Shown: positions 9,910 to 19,228, counted from the stretch's first letter. The stretch is DNA of 64,000 bases from an uncultured Pseudobutyrivibrio sp. (GCA_900546435.1 URCQ01000010.1:13259-77258); one strand, 5' to 3'. The notes: generated by a model not told the origin, from the letters alone. Translations and numbers: made by a program.

Positions 9910-10422
9910 TTACTGATATTGTGCTGTCGGGAATCCTACGGCAACAATAAAGTCAGAGCCAAACATCTTTTGCAGATCCTTTAAAATTTCATTCTGCACA
10001 GCACTCTGATTATTCTTTATTTCATCGATTGTATATTGTGAAACTATATTATTGATTTCACCCTTGATCAGTTCAACCTTATTCTCTACTTCTGGCTGCA
10101 AATCTTTATAATCTTTATTCTTTTTATCCATAGAAATGGACACCGTAATCACGGCAAAATGATCTTTGCCATCACCAGATGATTTCAGATTGATTGTCTG
10201 CTGATCTTCAATATCATATACATCTATCTGGTCTATTGGGATGTCAGCATTGCTTGTCGCACTTCCAGATTCCAAATCCAGATCAATTGCACTGCATACT
10301 TTTGTAATCAGTTCATTTGCTTTTTTTGTCTCTGGCAAAATAGTAATCGTAAGAATCACAGTAAGTACCAGATTCATAACGACAAGAGCTAATGTAATAA
10401 CTGTAATAAGATTTTTCTTCAT
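9910..10422 (-). CDS. fliL: Flagellar basal body protein FliL
   Basis: FliL surrounds or assists the stator and modulates motor output. The 170-residue protein has one N-terminal membrane anchor (residues 5-28, ITVITLALVVMNLVLTVILTI) and a large extracytoplasmic domain. The C-terminal part (VELIKGEINNIVSQYTIDEIKNNQSAVQNEILKDLQKMFGSDFIVAVGF) fits FliL. Sequence conservation in this family is low, so position between motB and fliM contributes to the call. Confidence 0.9.
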   Translation of the reverse strand: MKKNLITVITLALVVMNLVLTVILTITILPETKKANELITKVCSAIDLDLESGSATSNADIPIDQIDVYDIEDQQTINLKSSGDGKDHFAVITVSISMDKKNKDYKDLQPEVENKVELIKGEINNIVSQYTIDEIKNNQSAVQNEILKDLQKMFGSDFIVAVGFPTAQYQ

Positions 10423-10434
10423 GATTATCCTCTT

Positions 10435-11286
10435 TTATTGATTCAATGATTCTGAATTAAGTGAATTATATATCTTAATCTCCACTCTTCGATTTTTTGC
10501 GCGTCCTTCCGGTGTAGCATTATCAGCAATCGGTGCATATGCTCCACGCCCAGATGACTTGATATGAGAAGGATCCAGTGTCGTATTTGTGCGAATATAA
10601 TTAGCAACATTCAGCGCACGGTACATAGACAAAATATCATTGTCACTGAATTTTTCTCCAGCTGCCGGTGGCACATTATCCGTATGTCCTTCGATTTCTA
10701 TCAAATTATTCGTGTAATTGCCAAGAATCACAGCGATTTTTTCCATAACAGGCAAAACTGCCTCGCGCATCTGTGCTTCGCCTGGTTCGAATAACAATGC
10801 CCCATTTAAATTAATCAACGTATAGTATTGATTAAACTCTACATCTACCTGATCCTGTAAACCATACGACTCAAGAAGCTTGGTAACCTGTTCTGCCATC
10901 TGCTCACTTTCCGTAAGCCCTGCGTTTTCAAGTGCCTCCTGCGCCTCCTCTGTCGTCACCTTCGATGTCTGGTTGGTCACTTCGTCCTCTGGTTCCTCGT
11001 CACCCTTTGGGAGTGCGGATGAAGAATTAAAGTAAACATCAAACTTCTCCAGCATACTTACACCAGACGAAATCAACTCACCCTCTCCAATCGTGGAACC
11101 ACCAGATGGCAAAATACTAAAAGTACTCTGTAATGACTGTACCACCAACTCAAATTTTTCAGCATCTACGGTTGACATAGAAAAGAGCAATACAAAGAAG
11201 CATAACAGCAAGTTCATCAAATCACTAAAGGTCGACATCCACGCTGGTGAGCCCTTTGGTGGTTCCTCCTGTTTACGCTTTGCCAC
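10435..11286 (-). CDS. motB: Flagellar stator protein MotB
   Basis: MotB anchors the stator to peptidoglycan and carries the proton/sodium-binding aspartate. The 283 residues contain the single TM with the essential Asp (PAWMSTFSDLMNLLLCFFVLLFS), a flexible region, and a C-terminal OmpA-like domain (IEIEGHTDNVPP, RALNVANYIR, GRGAYAPI, NRRVEIKIY). It starts at a GTG that shares one base with the motA TAG stop and has a GGAGGTGAGG SD, so translation is coupled to motA. Confidence 0.97.
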   Translation of the reverse strand: MAKRKQEEPPKGSPAWMSTFSDLMNLLLCFFVLLFSMSTVDAEKFELVVQSLQSTFSILPSGGSTIGEGELISSGVSMLEKFDVYFNSSSALPKGDEEPEDEVTNQTSKVTTEEAQEALENAGLTESEQMAEQVTKLLESYGLQDQVDVEFNQYYTLINLNGALLFEPGEAQMREAVLPVMEKIAVILGNYTNNLIEIEGHTDNVPPAAGEKFSDNDILSMYRALNVANYIRTNTTLDPSHIKSSGRGAYAPIADNATPEGRAKNRRVEIKIYNSLNSESLNQ

Positions 11287-12077
11287 TATGCCTCACCTCC
11301 GTCTTCACTACCGGCATTGTCTCGGTCAGATGGTGCTAGGAATGACTTGAGCTTTTCTTCGATAACACGAGGGTTCTCTCCTGCCTGAATAGACAAAAGA
11401 CCTTCTACGGTAATCTCTCGCATCATGATTTCCATATCATTGTTTACTTTTAATTTTGCTGCTGTCGGACCTGCCAACCAGTTTGCAATCAAGGAACCAT
11501 ACAATGTTGTCAAAAGTGCTACCGCCATATTCGGTCCGATGGTAGATGAATCTGTTAAGTTCTTCAACATATTTACAAGACCAATCAACGTACCAATCAT
11601 ACCCCAGGCTGGACCAAGTTCTGCCCATTTCTCCCAGAAGCCAATGACCTTTTTATGTCTTGCTTCCAGATTAATCAAATCTGTTTCCAAAATACCACGC
11701 ACAAGATCCGGATCCGTACCATCAACAACCAGATTGATACCTTTTTTTAAGAATTCATCATCCATATCGTGTGTCGCTTCTTCCAATGCCAGAAGACCTT
11801 CTTTTCGAGATATATTGGATAAATTGATAATATTGGATATGACTTCCGATGCATCACCTACGGATGGTTCTTTCATCGCCAGTCCAATACTCTTTAGGCC
11901 GCTGATAAAATCTGCCAGCTTATGGGATGCCAGGGTACCCGCTAAAGAACCACCAATCGTAATAATAACAGATGGAAAATCCATAAAGTCATCGACAATA
12001 TTACCGCCGGACGACAAAATACCAAAGACAACCATGACCGCGCCTAAGATCAGACCGACTAACGATGCTATATCCAA
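11286..12077 (-). CDS. motA: Flagellar stator protein MotA
   Basis: MotA is the four-helix stator subunit that exerts torque on FliG. The sequence has the typical start MDIASLVGLILGAVMVVFGI, a cytoplasmic loop with charged residues (LEARHKKVIGFWEKWAELGPAWGMIGTLIGLVNML) and two late membrane helices. The longest frame opens with a GTG at 12086, but the AAGGCGG SD touches that codon. The in-frame TTG at 12075-12077 sits seven bases downstream of the SD and gives the family-typical N-terminus, so I chose it. It begins the second transcription unit of the cluster, behind its own promoter. Confidence 0.93.
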   Translation of the reverse strand: MDIASLVGLILGAVMVVFGILSSGGNIVDDFMDFPSVIITIGGSLAGTLASHKLADFISGLKSIGLAMKEPSVGDASEVISNIINLSNISRKEGLLALEEATHDMDDEFLKKGINLVVDGTDPDLVRGILETDLINLEARHKKVIGFWEKWAELGPAWGMIGTLIGLVNMLKNLTDSSTIGPNMAVALLTTLYGSLIANWLAGPTAAKLKVNNDMEIMMREITVEGLLSIQAGENPRVIEEKLKSFLAPSDRDNAGSEDGGEA

Positions 12078-12153
12078 ACTATTCACCGCCTTACATATAA
12101 ATTACTATATCTTGTGTTTCTCACACAAAAACCCATAGTTACACGTCTATTTA

Positions 12154-12182
12154 ATATTACTAAATTTTATCTGTCTTGTCTA
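12154..12182 (-). promoter_or_regulatory. sigma-A promoter upstream of motA
   Basis: On the minus strand, TAGACA (12177-12182) and TAATAT (12154-12159) are separated by exactly 17 bases, about 75 bases before the motA start. A terminator-like hairpin lies between this promoter and flgE, so motA-motB onward may be transcribed independently of the flgB promoter. Confidence 0.65.
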
Positions 12183-12246
12183 CTTGTAATTCCATTTATT
12201 TATCATATTTCTACACAAATTGCAAAAATTGAAACCGTAATAGAAC

Positions 12247-12278
12247 AAAAAAAGCCCATTTTATGACAGGCTCTTTTT
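12247..12278 (-). terminator. Terminator after flgE
   Basis: The minus strand reads AAAAAGAGCC, an 11-base loop region, then GGGCTTTTTTT, forming a short hairpin with an A/T-extended stem and a T-run. It lies 11 bases after the flgE stop. The GC stem is only four to five pairs, so partial read-through into motA is likely. Confidence 0.6.
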
Positions 12279-12288
12279 GCAATACATT

Positions 12289-13965
12289 TTATCGTTTCAA
12301 ATTAACTAATTCTTCCAGCAATGTATCCGAAGTTGTAATAATTCGTGAGTTTGCCTGGAAACCTCTCTGGGTTGTAATCATATCTGTAAACTGCTCAGAA
12401 AGATCTACATTGGACATTTCAAGCTGTCCTGTTGTCATCTTACCGCCATCTGCTGTAACCTCAACACCAATGCCATCGAAATCACCGGAGTTTAATGTTG
12501 TTCCATAACAGTTATTACCAAGACTTTCCAGACCGGATGCATTTGCAAACTGTGCTACCGGAATCTGTCCCAAAAGAACCGTATTACCGTTATCATAATC
12601 ACCATAAATCTTTCCGGTTCCATCAATGAATACTCCTGTCAACTGTCCGAGTTTCTTTCCGGTTCCATCGGTTGCTTTTTCTGCAGCGCCTTTTTCAAAT
12701 TCTGCTGTAGAACTTCCACCATTATTCTGGTTCAGTAAATGGCTGAAATCTATAGCAATATTTTCGAAATTATCACCGAGCAGGGACATATTCAGATTGA
12801 CACCATTGGTTCCTGCAGAATCAATATAACGGAATGTACCATCGCTCGTATTAAACTGCAATGTATAGTTTGTTGTATCATAGGTAAGATTTAACATGCC
12901 AGTTGCTGTATCAACTGCCAACTTTCCTGTTGCAGCTGTTGCTGCATCAACACCATAGATATCAGATACGGATCGGAATATCTGTCCACCAGCACCATCG
13001 GTAAACTGATATCCCAACTGTCCACCAACCGTCACCGGTGCTCCATCTGCGCCAGTCACCATCGTATATGTCTTTCCATTTTCTGTGTATGTAATTTGTG
13101 CCGGATTACCTGTAGTATCCAATGTGTAATTTTTGGCTACAGAGAATGATTTTACAGCTTTTGTATCATTTCCAAAAATCTGATCCAGCGCATTACTACC
13201 TGTTGTCGGGTCTACGCCCTGCTGATCCAACCACTCTTTTAAAATATCGTTATTATCACTATCATAAATATTGGTCAATTCCACAGAATAGGTACCTGCG
13301 TCTGTATCGACAGCTTTATAAGCAAACTTTGCTGTGTATGAATATCCCAGATTATCAAAAAATGATAAGGTGCGCACATACCCTGCGTCACTTGTTACAT
13401 TCGTATCATTTTTATCAATCAACCCTGCAACATTTGCCTTTGTAGTAGCCTCAGGTGCACTTGTCATATTATCTGCCTGCATAATACGAAGCGCTGATAC
13501 GGTATCCTTACGGATATCCCCTGTCAAAGGATCAACCTGCCATCCCATTACAGTATAACCTGTAGATGTCATTGCAAGGTTTCCAGCTCCATCCAGATAA
13601 AAAGAACCGGCTCTTGTAAAAAGATTTTCTGTTCCATTATTAACAATAAAGAAATTTGTACTATTACTATCTGTCAGACGAATATCAAAAGCATCGCCTG
13701 TAGACTGTGCTGCACCGGAAGAAGTGATACTCACCTTCGTTGCTGCTGTGGCTACACCAAGACCAATCTGCATTGCATTTTTTCCACCTGTTGTTGCTGT
13801 GGCTGCTGTCGCTCCTGATGTTGTTTGATACATAATATCCGAAAACGTCGTAGATGACGCTTTAAAGCCAACTGTGTTGACGTTTGAGATGTTATTACCA
13901 ATAACATCCATCTTTGTCTGGTGGGTTTTTAATCCTGATACACCAGAATATAATGCTCTCATCAT
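12289..13965 (-). CDS. flgE: Flagellar hook protein FlgE
   Basis: FlgE polymerises into the hook. The 558-residue protein has the rod/hook N-terminal D0 motif (MRALYSGVSGLKTHQTKMDVIGNNISNVNTVGFK) and the matching C-terminal helix (LEMSNVDLSEQFTDMITTQRGFQANSRIITTSDTLLEEL). The variable middle makes it longer than enterobacterial FlgE (about 400), as is common in Clostridia. An AGGAGG SD sits nine bases before ATG-ATG. The D0 termini and the position after flgD distinguish it from FlgF/FlgG. Confidence 0.96.
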   Translation of the reverse strand: MMRALYSGVSGLKTHQTKMDVIGNNISNVNTVGFKASSTTFSDIMYQTTSGATAATATTGGKNAMQIGLGVATAATKVSITSSGAAQSTGDAFDIRLTDSNSTNFFIVNNGTENLFTRAGSFYLDGAGNLAMTSTGYTVMGWQVDPLTGDIRKDTVSALRIMQADNMTSAPEATTKANVAGLIDKNDTNVTSDAGYVRTLSFFDNLGYSYTAKFAYKAVDTDAGTYSVELTNIYDSDNNDILKEWLDQQGVDPTTGSNALDQIFGNDTKAVKSFSVAKNYTLDTTGNPAQITYTENGKTYTMVTGADGAPVTVGGQLGYQFTDGAGGQIFRSVSDIYGVDAATAATGKLAVDTATGMLNLTYDTTNYTLQFNTSDGTFRYIDSAGTNGVNLNMSLLGDNFENIAIDFSHLLNQNNGGSSTAEFEKGAAEKATDGTGKKLGQLTGVFIDGTGKIYGDYDNGNTVLLGQIPVAQFANASGLESLGNNCYGTTLNSGDFDGIGVEVTADGGKMTTGQLEMSNVDLSEQFTDMITTQRGFQANSRIITTSDTLLEELVNLKR

Positions 13966-14036
13966 AATAAATGACCTCCTAAATTGCTGTGTTGCCGTAT
14001 CTGTCAGTCAACGGCATTAGCCTCCATAAGGTCCGG

Positions 14037-14441
14037 CTAAATAATTACAGCTCCGTCTATATTTGTAAATACATTGTCCTCAGACTCTGTCTGATCCATG
14101 GCTGTTACCACTGTTTGATTCGGAACATTTACAATAAATGCCAGCGAATCAACAATGACCAATGATTCTTTGATTCCTTTTGCACTCGCTTTTGCCACGC
14201 CTGCTTCCAGTCGTTGGCTCTGTTCTGCAGATAGTGCGATATCTCTTTGCTCCAAACGCATATTTGCATGCTTGGAAAACTTGAGTTCCGACGTTGCTTC
14301 TGTCGTACTGCCAATTTGCTGTCGTAATACGTCTTCAAACGATACGCCTGTTTCCTTTCCTTTTGTCCTGGTATCATTTTGTTGTAAATACTGCCCAGCC
14401 ACCTGCTCAATTGAGGAAAAGGAACGATTAATCTGATTCAT
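14037..14441 (-). CDS. Flagellar operon protein (TIGR02530-type)
   Basis: This small cytoplasmic protein of 134 residues resembles the 'flagellar operon protein' family found between flgD and flgE in many Firmicutes. Its role is not established. Visible features are an N-terminal amphipathic stretch (SFEDVLRQQI) followed by FSKHANMRLEQRDIALS. The C-terminal part, SLVIVDSLAFIVNVPNQTVVTAM, is the family hallmark. It lies 11 bases after flgD. I rely on recalled family resemblance plus position. Confidence 0.85.
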   Translation of the reverse strand: MNQINRSFSSIEQVAGQYLQQNDTRTKGKETGVSFEDVLRQQIGSTTEATSELKFSKHANMRLEQRDIALSAEQSQRLEAGVAKASAKGIKESLVIVDSLAFIVNVPNQTVVTAMDQTESEDNVFTNIDGAVII

Positions 14442-14452
14442 ATCGATTCCTC

Positions 14453-15112
14453 CTATTCTGTTGTCTCCTCCGGCTTCTTATCAGGTTTACTCTGTGCATC
14501 TTTCAATGCCTGTAAGCGTTCTTCTAACTTCTGCAAAGTTGTAATAGCATCCACCGATACAAATTGCTTCTGACCATCTGTCATCGCATCATAGAACTTT
14601 CTTGCTTCTTTGATTTTATCTTCATCTGCTGTTGTAAGCGTGTAGACTGTTGGTAACTTTTTCAGCATATCCGTAAATGTCTGTGCATTGAGTACTCCCA
14701 TGTAATAATCTTCGTCACAGACGCTGTCTAATGTATCAATACTGTACAATTTGTTATTGACAGATAAAAACATTTCATTGTCCTCTGTCATAACGTAATC
14801 CACTTTTCCTGATATGTACTGATCATCTTCTTGCAGGATGACATATTTTCCAACCAATGAATTTGCCTGAATGGTAGACATCTGTCCCTGCACTGCCTGC
14901 ACTGCTTCAATCTGTGAAAAAGATGCAAGTTCGGATACATATTCTGTATTGCTTGTTGGTTCTAACGGATCCTGATATTGCATTTCAGCAACCAGAAGCT
15001 TCAAAAACATCTCTTTATCATACGCATTCTTCTTGGTCGATTCATCTGTCTTCTTTTGACTGGCGCTATTATCAACGACCTGACCATTTTTTATTTCCTG
15101 TACGATTGCCAT
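14453..15112 (-). CDS. flgD: Flagellar hook cap protein FlgD with extra C-terminal repeat-like domain
   Basis: FlgD forms the temporary cap needed for hook assembly. The N-terminal half carries the family signature (KEMFLKLLVAEMQYQDPLEPTSNTEYVSELASFSQIEAVQ) and a following beta-rich region (VGKYVILQEDDQYISGKVDYVM). At 219 residues it is longer than the roughly 140-residue Bacillus form. The extra C-terminal part, about residues 155-205, has the pattern I-x-x-AR-x-x-YDAMTDGQKQFV-x-x-x-x-x-L-x-x-LE-x-x-L. This resembles short helical repeats common in Firmicute surface proteins. The gene lies 20 bases after fliK. Confidence 0.94.
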   Translation of the reverse strand: MAIVQEIKNGQVVDNSASQKKTDESTKKNAYDKEMFLKLLVAEMQYQDPLEPTSNTEYVSELASFSQIEAVQAVQGQMSTIQANSLVGKYVILQEDDQYISGKVDYVMTEDNEMFLSVNNKLYSIDTLDSVCDEDYYMGVLNAQTFTDMLKKLPTVYTLTTADEDKIKEARKFYDAMTDGQKQFVSVDAITTLQKLEERLQALKDAQSKPDKKPEETTE

Positions 15113-15132
15113 GCCTCTCCTCCTTTCTTTTC

Positions 15133-16545
15133 TTAAGCGGTATAATTTACACTATTTCCCTGTTCCCGCATCATCTTTACTACCAATTCTTCTTCCTGTG
15201 TCATCAGCCCTTGCAAATCATCCAACTGATTCATATTGAGATTTCTCATTTTTCTTGCTCGTTGATCCTGCTCCGGCTGCCCCTCTTGCTGTCCTTTTTG
15301 TCCATCTTCCAGATTTCTTTCAAACTCATGTGTTCCCACTGAAATCTCGACGGACTGCACTTTTGTCTGTGCCTGGTTCATCTGCTCCTTTAATTGAAAC
15401 ATCTGATTTTCAAGAGCTTCCTTTACCTGTTCATTCTGCGTATAAATATGCGCTTTGACCTGACCATTTTCTTCTGAAACTTCCATCAGTACTTTTCCCA
15501 ATCCTTCTGGATTTAAAAGCACCTCAACAGTTGTCTTTTCAGACTGTATTGTCGTGCGGCTTGCTTCCACGATCTGATCAATAATCGACTGCACAGATAC
15601 GCGTTCTCCTGTTGGCAATTCCACTGTCGGTTTTGATATCGCAGAAAATTCTACCTTTGGATCCACTCCCTGCATATGTGCTGTCTCCTGCACATTTGCT
15701 TTTTCAGTCGAATGCTGACGCTGTTCCAAAAATGATTTGCCACCCTGATCTTCCGTGGTACTTTTTGCTTCCTGAGCTACTGTTGTTGTCTCTTCTGGCT
15801 GATGTTCTGTGGTGTCTGCTTCCTCTGTTTCATGCATTCCCTTTTGCTGTGCATTCATCTTTTCAGCTACATTTTCTGTTTCGGATGCTGCATCTGTCGT
15901 TTCATCCCCTTTTACGGATACATCTGGGTTCTCATCTGGCAGCAGTGCTTCTTTTGTTTCCACCATTTCAGACTGTTCATCTCTAATCAACTCCATCATC
16001 TGCTGTAATTGTTCCACAGAGATTCCCACATCTTCTTGCAAAGTATCAAACAAACCTGTTATTTGGGAAACAATTTTCGGAAATGAATCACTGACCAAAA
16101 GCTCTGAACCACATTCGGCTCCTGTCAACTTGGCTACTAAGGATGCTACATTTGATTGATCTGCCAAATCTAAAAACTGCAAACCAAGTTCTTCCATAGC
16201 TTTTTTGATCTGTTCCTCTGTTACATCCAGTTCCTCACCAAGTACTTTTTTTACATCCTTTTCCAGAGTGTCTGTCTTTTCTTTGACATCTGTTGTCTGC
16301 GCAAGCTCTTTTTTATTAAGCTTCTTTTGTACTGTGTCCGAACGCTTTGTTTCCATTTGCGGATTCTGCTCCACCTTTTTCGTATCTGGCTTGCTCACCG
16401 TGGTTCCCATAAAAGATGTTTTATTTTGACTTGTCTGCATCAGCTGGTCAAAATTCTTTCCGCCGGTATCTTTTACGTTTCCCTGCTTTACATTTCCTGC
16501 CATTGCAGTCATAAGCAACGTATTGGATACACCTGTACTTGTCAT
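15133..16545 (-). CDS. fliK: Flagellar hook-length control protein FliK
   Basis: FliK measures hook length and triggers the FlhB switch. The open frame extends further upstream, but the ATG at 16543-16545 (MTSTGVSNTLLMTAM) has an AAGGAGGAAG SD at proper distance, and the longer version would overlap the preceding gene. The roughly 470-residue protein has a Glu/Thr/Gln-rich, variable N-terminal two thirds. The C-terminal Flg_hook domain (TTVEVLLNPEGLGKVLMEVSEENGQVKAHIY, then VQSVEISVG) starts near residue 330. The low-complexity centre is typical for a molecular ruler. Confidence 0.93.
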   Translation of the reverse strand: MTSTGVSNTLLMTAMAGNVKQGNVKDTGGKNFDQLMQTSQNKTSFMGTTVSKPDTKKVEQNPQMETKRSDTVQKKLNKKELAQTTDVKEKTDTLEKDVKKVLGEELDVTEEQIKKAMEELGLQFLDLADQSNVASLVAKLTGAECGSELLVSDSFPKIVSQITGLFDTLQEDVGISVEQLQQMMELIRDEQSEMVETKEALLPDENPDVSVKGDETTDAASETENVAEKMNAQQKGMHETEEADTTEHQPEETTTVAQEAKSTTEDQGGKSFLEQRQHSTEKANVQETAHMQGVDPKVEFSAISKPTVELPTGERVSVQSIIDQIVEASRTTIQSEKTTVEVLLNPEGLGKVLMEVSEENGQVKAHIYTQNEQVKEALENQMFQLKEQMNQAQTKVQSVEISVGTHEFERNLEDGQKGQQEGQPEQDQRARKMRNLNMNQLDDLQGLMTQEEELVVKMMREQGNSVNYTA

Positions 16546-16607
16546 GGTATCTTCCTCCTTCCATATGCAATTATCAATGTACTCGTTCCTATTGGAACTA
16601 TATATTC

Positions 16608-17417
16608 TTAAGGTTCCATCAATTTGGTCACTGCCGCAGCGGTATCCGCATCCATAGCCCCTAGAATATTCCCTCTGGATTGGGCATCCATAGCCCATAG
16701 TATTTTGCCAACAAGTTGTAGGTTATCTGTCATTGTGTTAAAAATAGCAGCTGCCTGTTTTGGTTTCATTGATGAATAAGTTGATGCATACGCCTTAATT
16801 TCATCATTCTCCTGTGTCTGTTCTACTACCTGTTTGTATATTTCTTCTGCCTTCTGTGGCTCAATACTCTCATAATACTCTTTATATGCACTTATATCGG
16901 GTGCTTTGTCCGAAAAAACAACCTCTTGATAGAATTTTTCTTTTTCCTCTTCAAAAGCTGCCTCATTTTGTTTATAATTCTGTAATTCTTGTGATTGTGC
17001 TTCCAGATCAGCTACATGCGCATCTGAATCATCTTTGCTCGCCTTGGCATCCGCCAGTTCTTTTTCCAGTTCTTTGATTCGCTTTACCGCATCCTCCACA
17101 GAATCATAGGTATACGCTTCGTCTTCCTTCGCATATTCCTGAACATCCGGCAATATCTTGTTGATTACCGGAACATCTTTAAGCACCGGATAAAGCACAG
17201 TAGAACCAAATCCTCCGACATCCATTTTAACAAGAATGCCTAAAATCAACAGCCACAACAATATAATAACCACGGCAATAACACCAATTAACACTTTGCT
17301 GCCAAGCGTTTCTTCTTCCTCTTCTACATTTCCGTCTTGCTTTTCTTTCTTCTTTGCTCGTTTTGCTTCTTTTGCAGCTGCCCGTCTTGCCTTCTTATCT
17401 TCTTTTTCTTCTGCCAT
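16608..17417 (-). CDS. YlxF/MotE-like flagellar membrane protein with MgtE_N-type C-terminus
   Basis: This 269-residue protein has a very basic N-terminus (residues 1-30, rich in K/R/A), one membrane helix (about 41-64) and a coiled-coil region (about 105-165). Its C-terminal helical domain resembles the MgtE N domain (YSSMKPKQAAAIFNTMTDNLQLVGKILWAMDAQSRGNILGAMDADTAAAVTKLM). Proteins of this shape occupy the same fliJ-to-fliK position in Bacillus (YlxF) and act as stator or assembly chaperones in some bacteria (MotE). The function here is inferred from architecture and position. Confidence 0.85.
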   Translation of the reverse strand: MAEEKEDKKARRAAAKEAKRAKKKEKQDGNVEEEEETLGSKVLIGVIAVVIILLWLLILGILVKMDVGGFGSTVLYPVLKDVPVINKILPDVQEYAKEDEAYTYDSVEDAVKRIKELEKELADAKASKDDSDAHVADLEAQSQELQNYKQNEAAFEEEKEKFYQEVVFSDKAPDISAYKEYYESIEPQKAEEIYKQVVEQTQENDEIKAYASTYSSMKPKQAAAIFNTMTDNLQLVGKILWAMDAQSRGNILGAMDADTAAAVTKLMEP

Positions 17418-17421
17418 CGTT

Positions 17422-17877
17422 TTACTCCTGCTCTGTCTCCTTGTTATGATAGGTATAACTTACCAATTCATCTGTCATTTTGCTTTCTTCCGCAAGTAAT
17501 TCTTCCTTAAATGCTTCAAAAGCCTTTTCCTTAAGATTTTCGTGCGTCTTTCTTTCTTTCATCACTTCATTCAGACGTTTACGAGCCATTTCCAAGTTTC
17601 TCTGTGCTGTATGTACGGCAATCATCTGATCTCGAATCATGGATTTCATAGAATCTATTGCCCGTTTACAGGTTTGAATCTCTGCCAGGTTAAGCACACC
17701 ACAGTTCAATTCTTTCAGTCGTGCCTCATACCCAGCCTGACGGACAAATAATTGTTGTAGTTTTTCCTGTTCTTCTAACAGTTTTGCATTTGCAATGCCA
17801 TATGCTACCTTTTCCTGTTCCTCCATCTTTTCTTTGATTTCCAGGATGTTTTGCATACGATACCTAAATTTTGCCAT
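17422..17877 (-). CDS. fliJ: Flagellar export chaperone FliJ
   Basis: FliJ is the coiled-coil stalk of the export ATPase complex. The 151-residue protein is almost wholly predicted coiled coil. It begins MAKFRYRMQNILEIKEKMEEQEKVAYGIA, a typical FliJ start, and has dense Glu/Lys heptads throughout. It lies four bases before the ylxF-like gene and 22 bases after fliI. Confidence 0.93.
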   Translation of the reverse strand: MAKFRYRMQNILEIKEKMEEQEKVAYGIANAKLLEEQEKLQQLFVRQAGYEARLKELNCGVLNLAEIQTCKRAIDSMKSMIRDQMIAVHTAQRNLEMARKRLNEVMKERKTHENLKEKAFEAFKEELLAEESKMTDELVSYTYHNKETEQE

Positions 17878-17899
17878 CTGTTATCTCTTTTCTATAACA

Positions 17900-19216
17900 T
17901 CATGCTGTTTCCTGAAACATCTGTTTCAATGCACCGACAATTTCGTCAAAATCATATTTATCTTCCGTACTTTGACAAAGGAAATCATTCACCTGATCAA
18001 TTTTAGAAATAGCATAATCAATTTGTTTATTGGAGCCCGTTTTGTAAGCACCAATATTTATCAGATCTTCTGCTTCCTGATACGTTGCCATGACATTTTT
18101 TAATTTTCCAGCCATCTGTTTATGTTCTTTTGTCGCTATAGCACTCATCACGCGGGAAATACTTGCCAAAACATCAATGGCAGGATAATGGTTCATTTGC
18201 GCTAGTTTTCGTGACAAAACAATATGACCATCTAAAATACCTCTCGCTGTATCGGTAATTGGTTCATTGAAATCATCACCATCCACAAGTACGGTATACA
18301 ATCCCGTAATGGATCCTTTATCTGAATTTCCTGCACGTTCCAATAACTTTGGCATTTCTGAATACACACTAGGAGGATACCCTCTTGTCACCGGTGGTTC
18401 ACCAGCTGCAAGTCCGATTTCCCGCTGTGCCATAGAAAAACGTGTCAGCGAATCCATCATTAAAAGTACATCCTTTCCCTGATCACGAAAATATTCTGCA
18501 ACTGCTGTGGCTGTTTTTGCAGCACACTTGCGAATAGATGCCGGCTTATCTGACGTTGCCACAACCACAACGCTTCTTTTCATACCTTCCGGTCCAAGAT
18601 CACGCTCAATAAATTCTCTTACTTCACGTCCACGTTCTCCAATCAATGCTATTACATTGATATCTGCCTTGGTATTTCGTGCAAACATACCCATCAAAGT
18701 ACTTTTTCCAACACCAGATCCGGCAAAAATTCCGATTCGCTGTCCTTTTCCAACTGTAATCAGCCCATCTACCGCTTTTACACCAAGTGGTAACACGTCA
18801 GAAATAATCTCTCGTTCCATCGGTTCCGGCGGAGTACTGTCCACCGGATATTCTGCTGACAGGTAAAGCTCATCTACATCCGTTGGACGTCCAATACCAT
18901 CCAATGTATGTCCTAACAAGGCTTCTCCAACCGATATGGTTAGCGGTGCCTTTGTGTTCTCTACCACAGCGCCAATGCCGATACCATCCACACTGTCAAA
19001 CGGTGTCAGTAATAAGTGTTTATCACGAAATCCAACAACCTGCGCCATAACTGCCTGTTCCCGATTACCATCCACAAAAATACGACACAAATCGTTTAAT
19101 TTTGCATCGGGTCCCACAGACTCAATTGTGAGTCCCACCACTTTCGTGACGCGACCCAGACAATCAAAATATGTTTCATTTGTAAGTGCTAAATATTTAC
19201 TGCGATCAATATCCAC
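17900..19216 (-). CDS. fliI: Flagellum-specific export ATPase FliI
   Basis: FliI is the F1-beta-like hexameric ATPase that energises substrate unloading at the flagellar export gate. The 438-residue protein contains the Walker A GIFAGSGVGKSTLMGM, a RDQGKDVLLMMDSLTRFSMAQREIGLAAGEPP stretch (Walker B and catalytic region typical of type III ATPases) and PPSVYSEMPKLLERAG. Full-length, with no missing motifs. The start lies 12 bases after fliH. Confidence 0.98.
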   Translation of the reverse strand: MDIDRSKYLALTNETYFDCLGRVTKVVGLTIESVGPDAKLNDLCRIFVDGNREQAVMAQVVGFRDKHLLLTPFDSVDGIGIGAVVENTKAPLTISVGEALLGHTLDGIGRPTDVDELYLSAEYPVDSTPPEPMEREIISDVLPLGVKAVDGLITVGKGQRIGIFAGSGVGKSTLMGMFARNTKADINVIALIGERGREVREFIERDLGPEGMKRSVVVVATSDKPASIRKCAAKTATAVAEYFRDQGKDVLLMMDSLTRFSMAQREIGLAAGEPPVTRGYPPSVYSEMPKLLERAGNSDKGSITGLYTVLVDGDDFNEPITDTARGILDGHIVLSRKLAQMNHYPAIDVLASISRVMSAIATKEHKQMAGKLKNVMATYQEAEDLINIGAYKTGSNKQIDYAISKIDQVNDFLCQSTEDKYDFDEIVGALKQMFQETA

Positions 19217-19228
19217 GTTATATCTCCA

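Noticed and set aside
11425..12138. 237-codon plus-strand frame
   Set aside because: Antisense to motA, no SD, low-complexity Ser/Pro/Ile composition typical of a shadow of membrane coding sequence.
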